Source: Clostridia bacterium
Lineage (GTDB): Bacteria > Bacillota > Clostridia > Oscillospirales > QAMX01
Direction: 5' to 3'
DNA: 5,345 bases
NCBI GenBank assembly: GCA_024404415.1
Contig: JAKSPX010000124.1
Span: 1-5,345 of the forward strand
The stretch's first letter is position 1; each line of letters opens with the position of its first letter. The notes below the pieces were generated by a model that was given only the letters and a program-made list of their open reading frames with translations, did not search any database and was not told the origin of the DNA. Of the stretch, positions 5,338-5,345 are shown one piece after another. Both the position numbers and the translations under genes were made by a program.

Positions 5338-5345
5338 AGAGGGAG

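Overview
The window looks like a chromosomal piece of an anaerobic, fairly GC-rich Clostridia-type Firmicute, perhaps Oscillospiraceae-like. The grounds are strong AAGGAGG ribosome binding sites, two TTG starts, TATAAT-type promoters, many cysteine-rich Fe-S proteins, and short hairpin repeats in the gaps between genes. The taxonomy is inferred from style, not from a marker gene.

Layout, all genes on the + strand: (1) the last 26 codons of an upstream gene (1-81), possibly a glycosidase-type protein; (2) 1 nt later, a 348-aa U32-peptidase-like protein with a cysteine cluster at its C-terminus (83-1129); (3) a 172-nt gap (1130-1301) holding two hairpin-forming repeats; (4) three tandem paralogous reductase-like proteins of the QueG / reductive-dehalogenase-like type (1302-2369, 2384-3295, 3282-4217), the second and third starting at TTG and the last pair overlapping by 14 nt; (5) a 71-nt gap with a 7-bp tandem repeat and its inverted copy; (6) a xylose-isomerase-like TIM-barrel protein with a full set of metal ligands (4289-5155); (7) a 190-nt tail with another repeat and two good sigma-A-type promoters pointing out of the window.

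How they may work together: the three paralogs share the QueG-like order of parts (N-terminal region, a GLG-type core, CX2CX2CX3CP, W-x-C, C-terminal cysteine cluster). They are probably two-cluster [4Fe-4S] reductases, but they differ in detail. The first carries a textbook EF-hand loop, the second lacks the C-terminal tail, and the second and third have a changed spacing in the last cysteine cluster. With a sugar isomerase/epimerase-like enzyme downstream, an Fe-S U32-like protein upstream and a possible glycosidase before that, the locus could be a small anaerobic catabolic or redox module. The substrate cannot be read from the sequence. The most interesting part is the set of three diverged reductase paralogs in one probable operon. 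No rRNA, tRNA, CRISPR array or transposase was seen.
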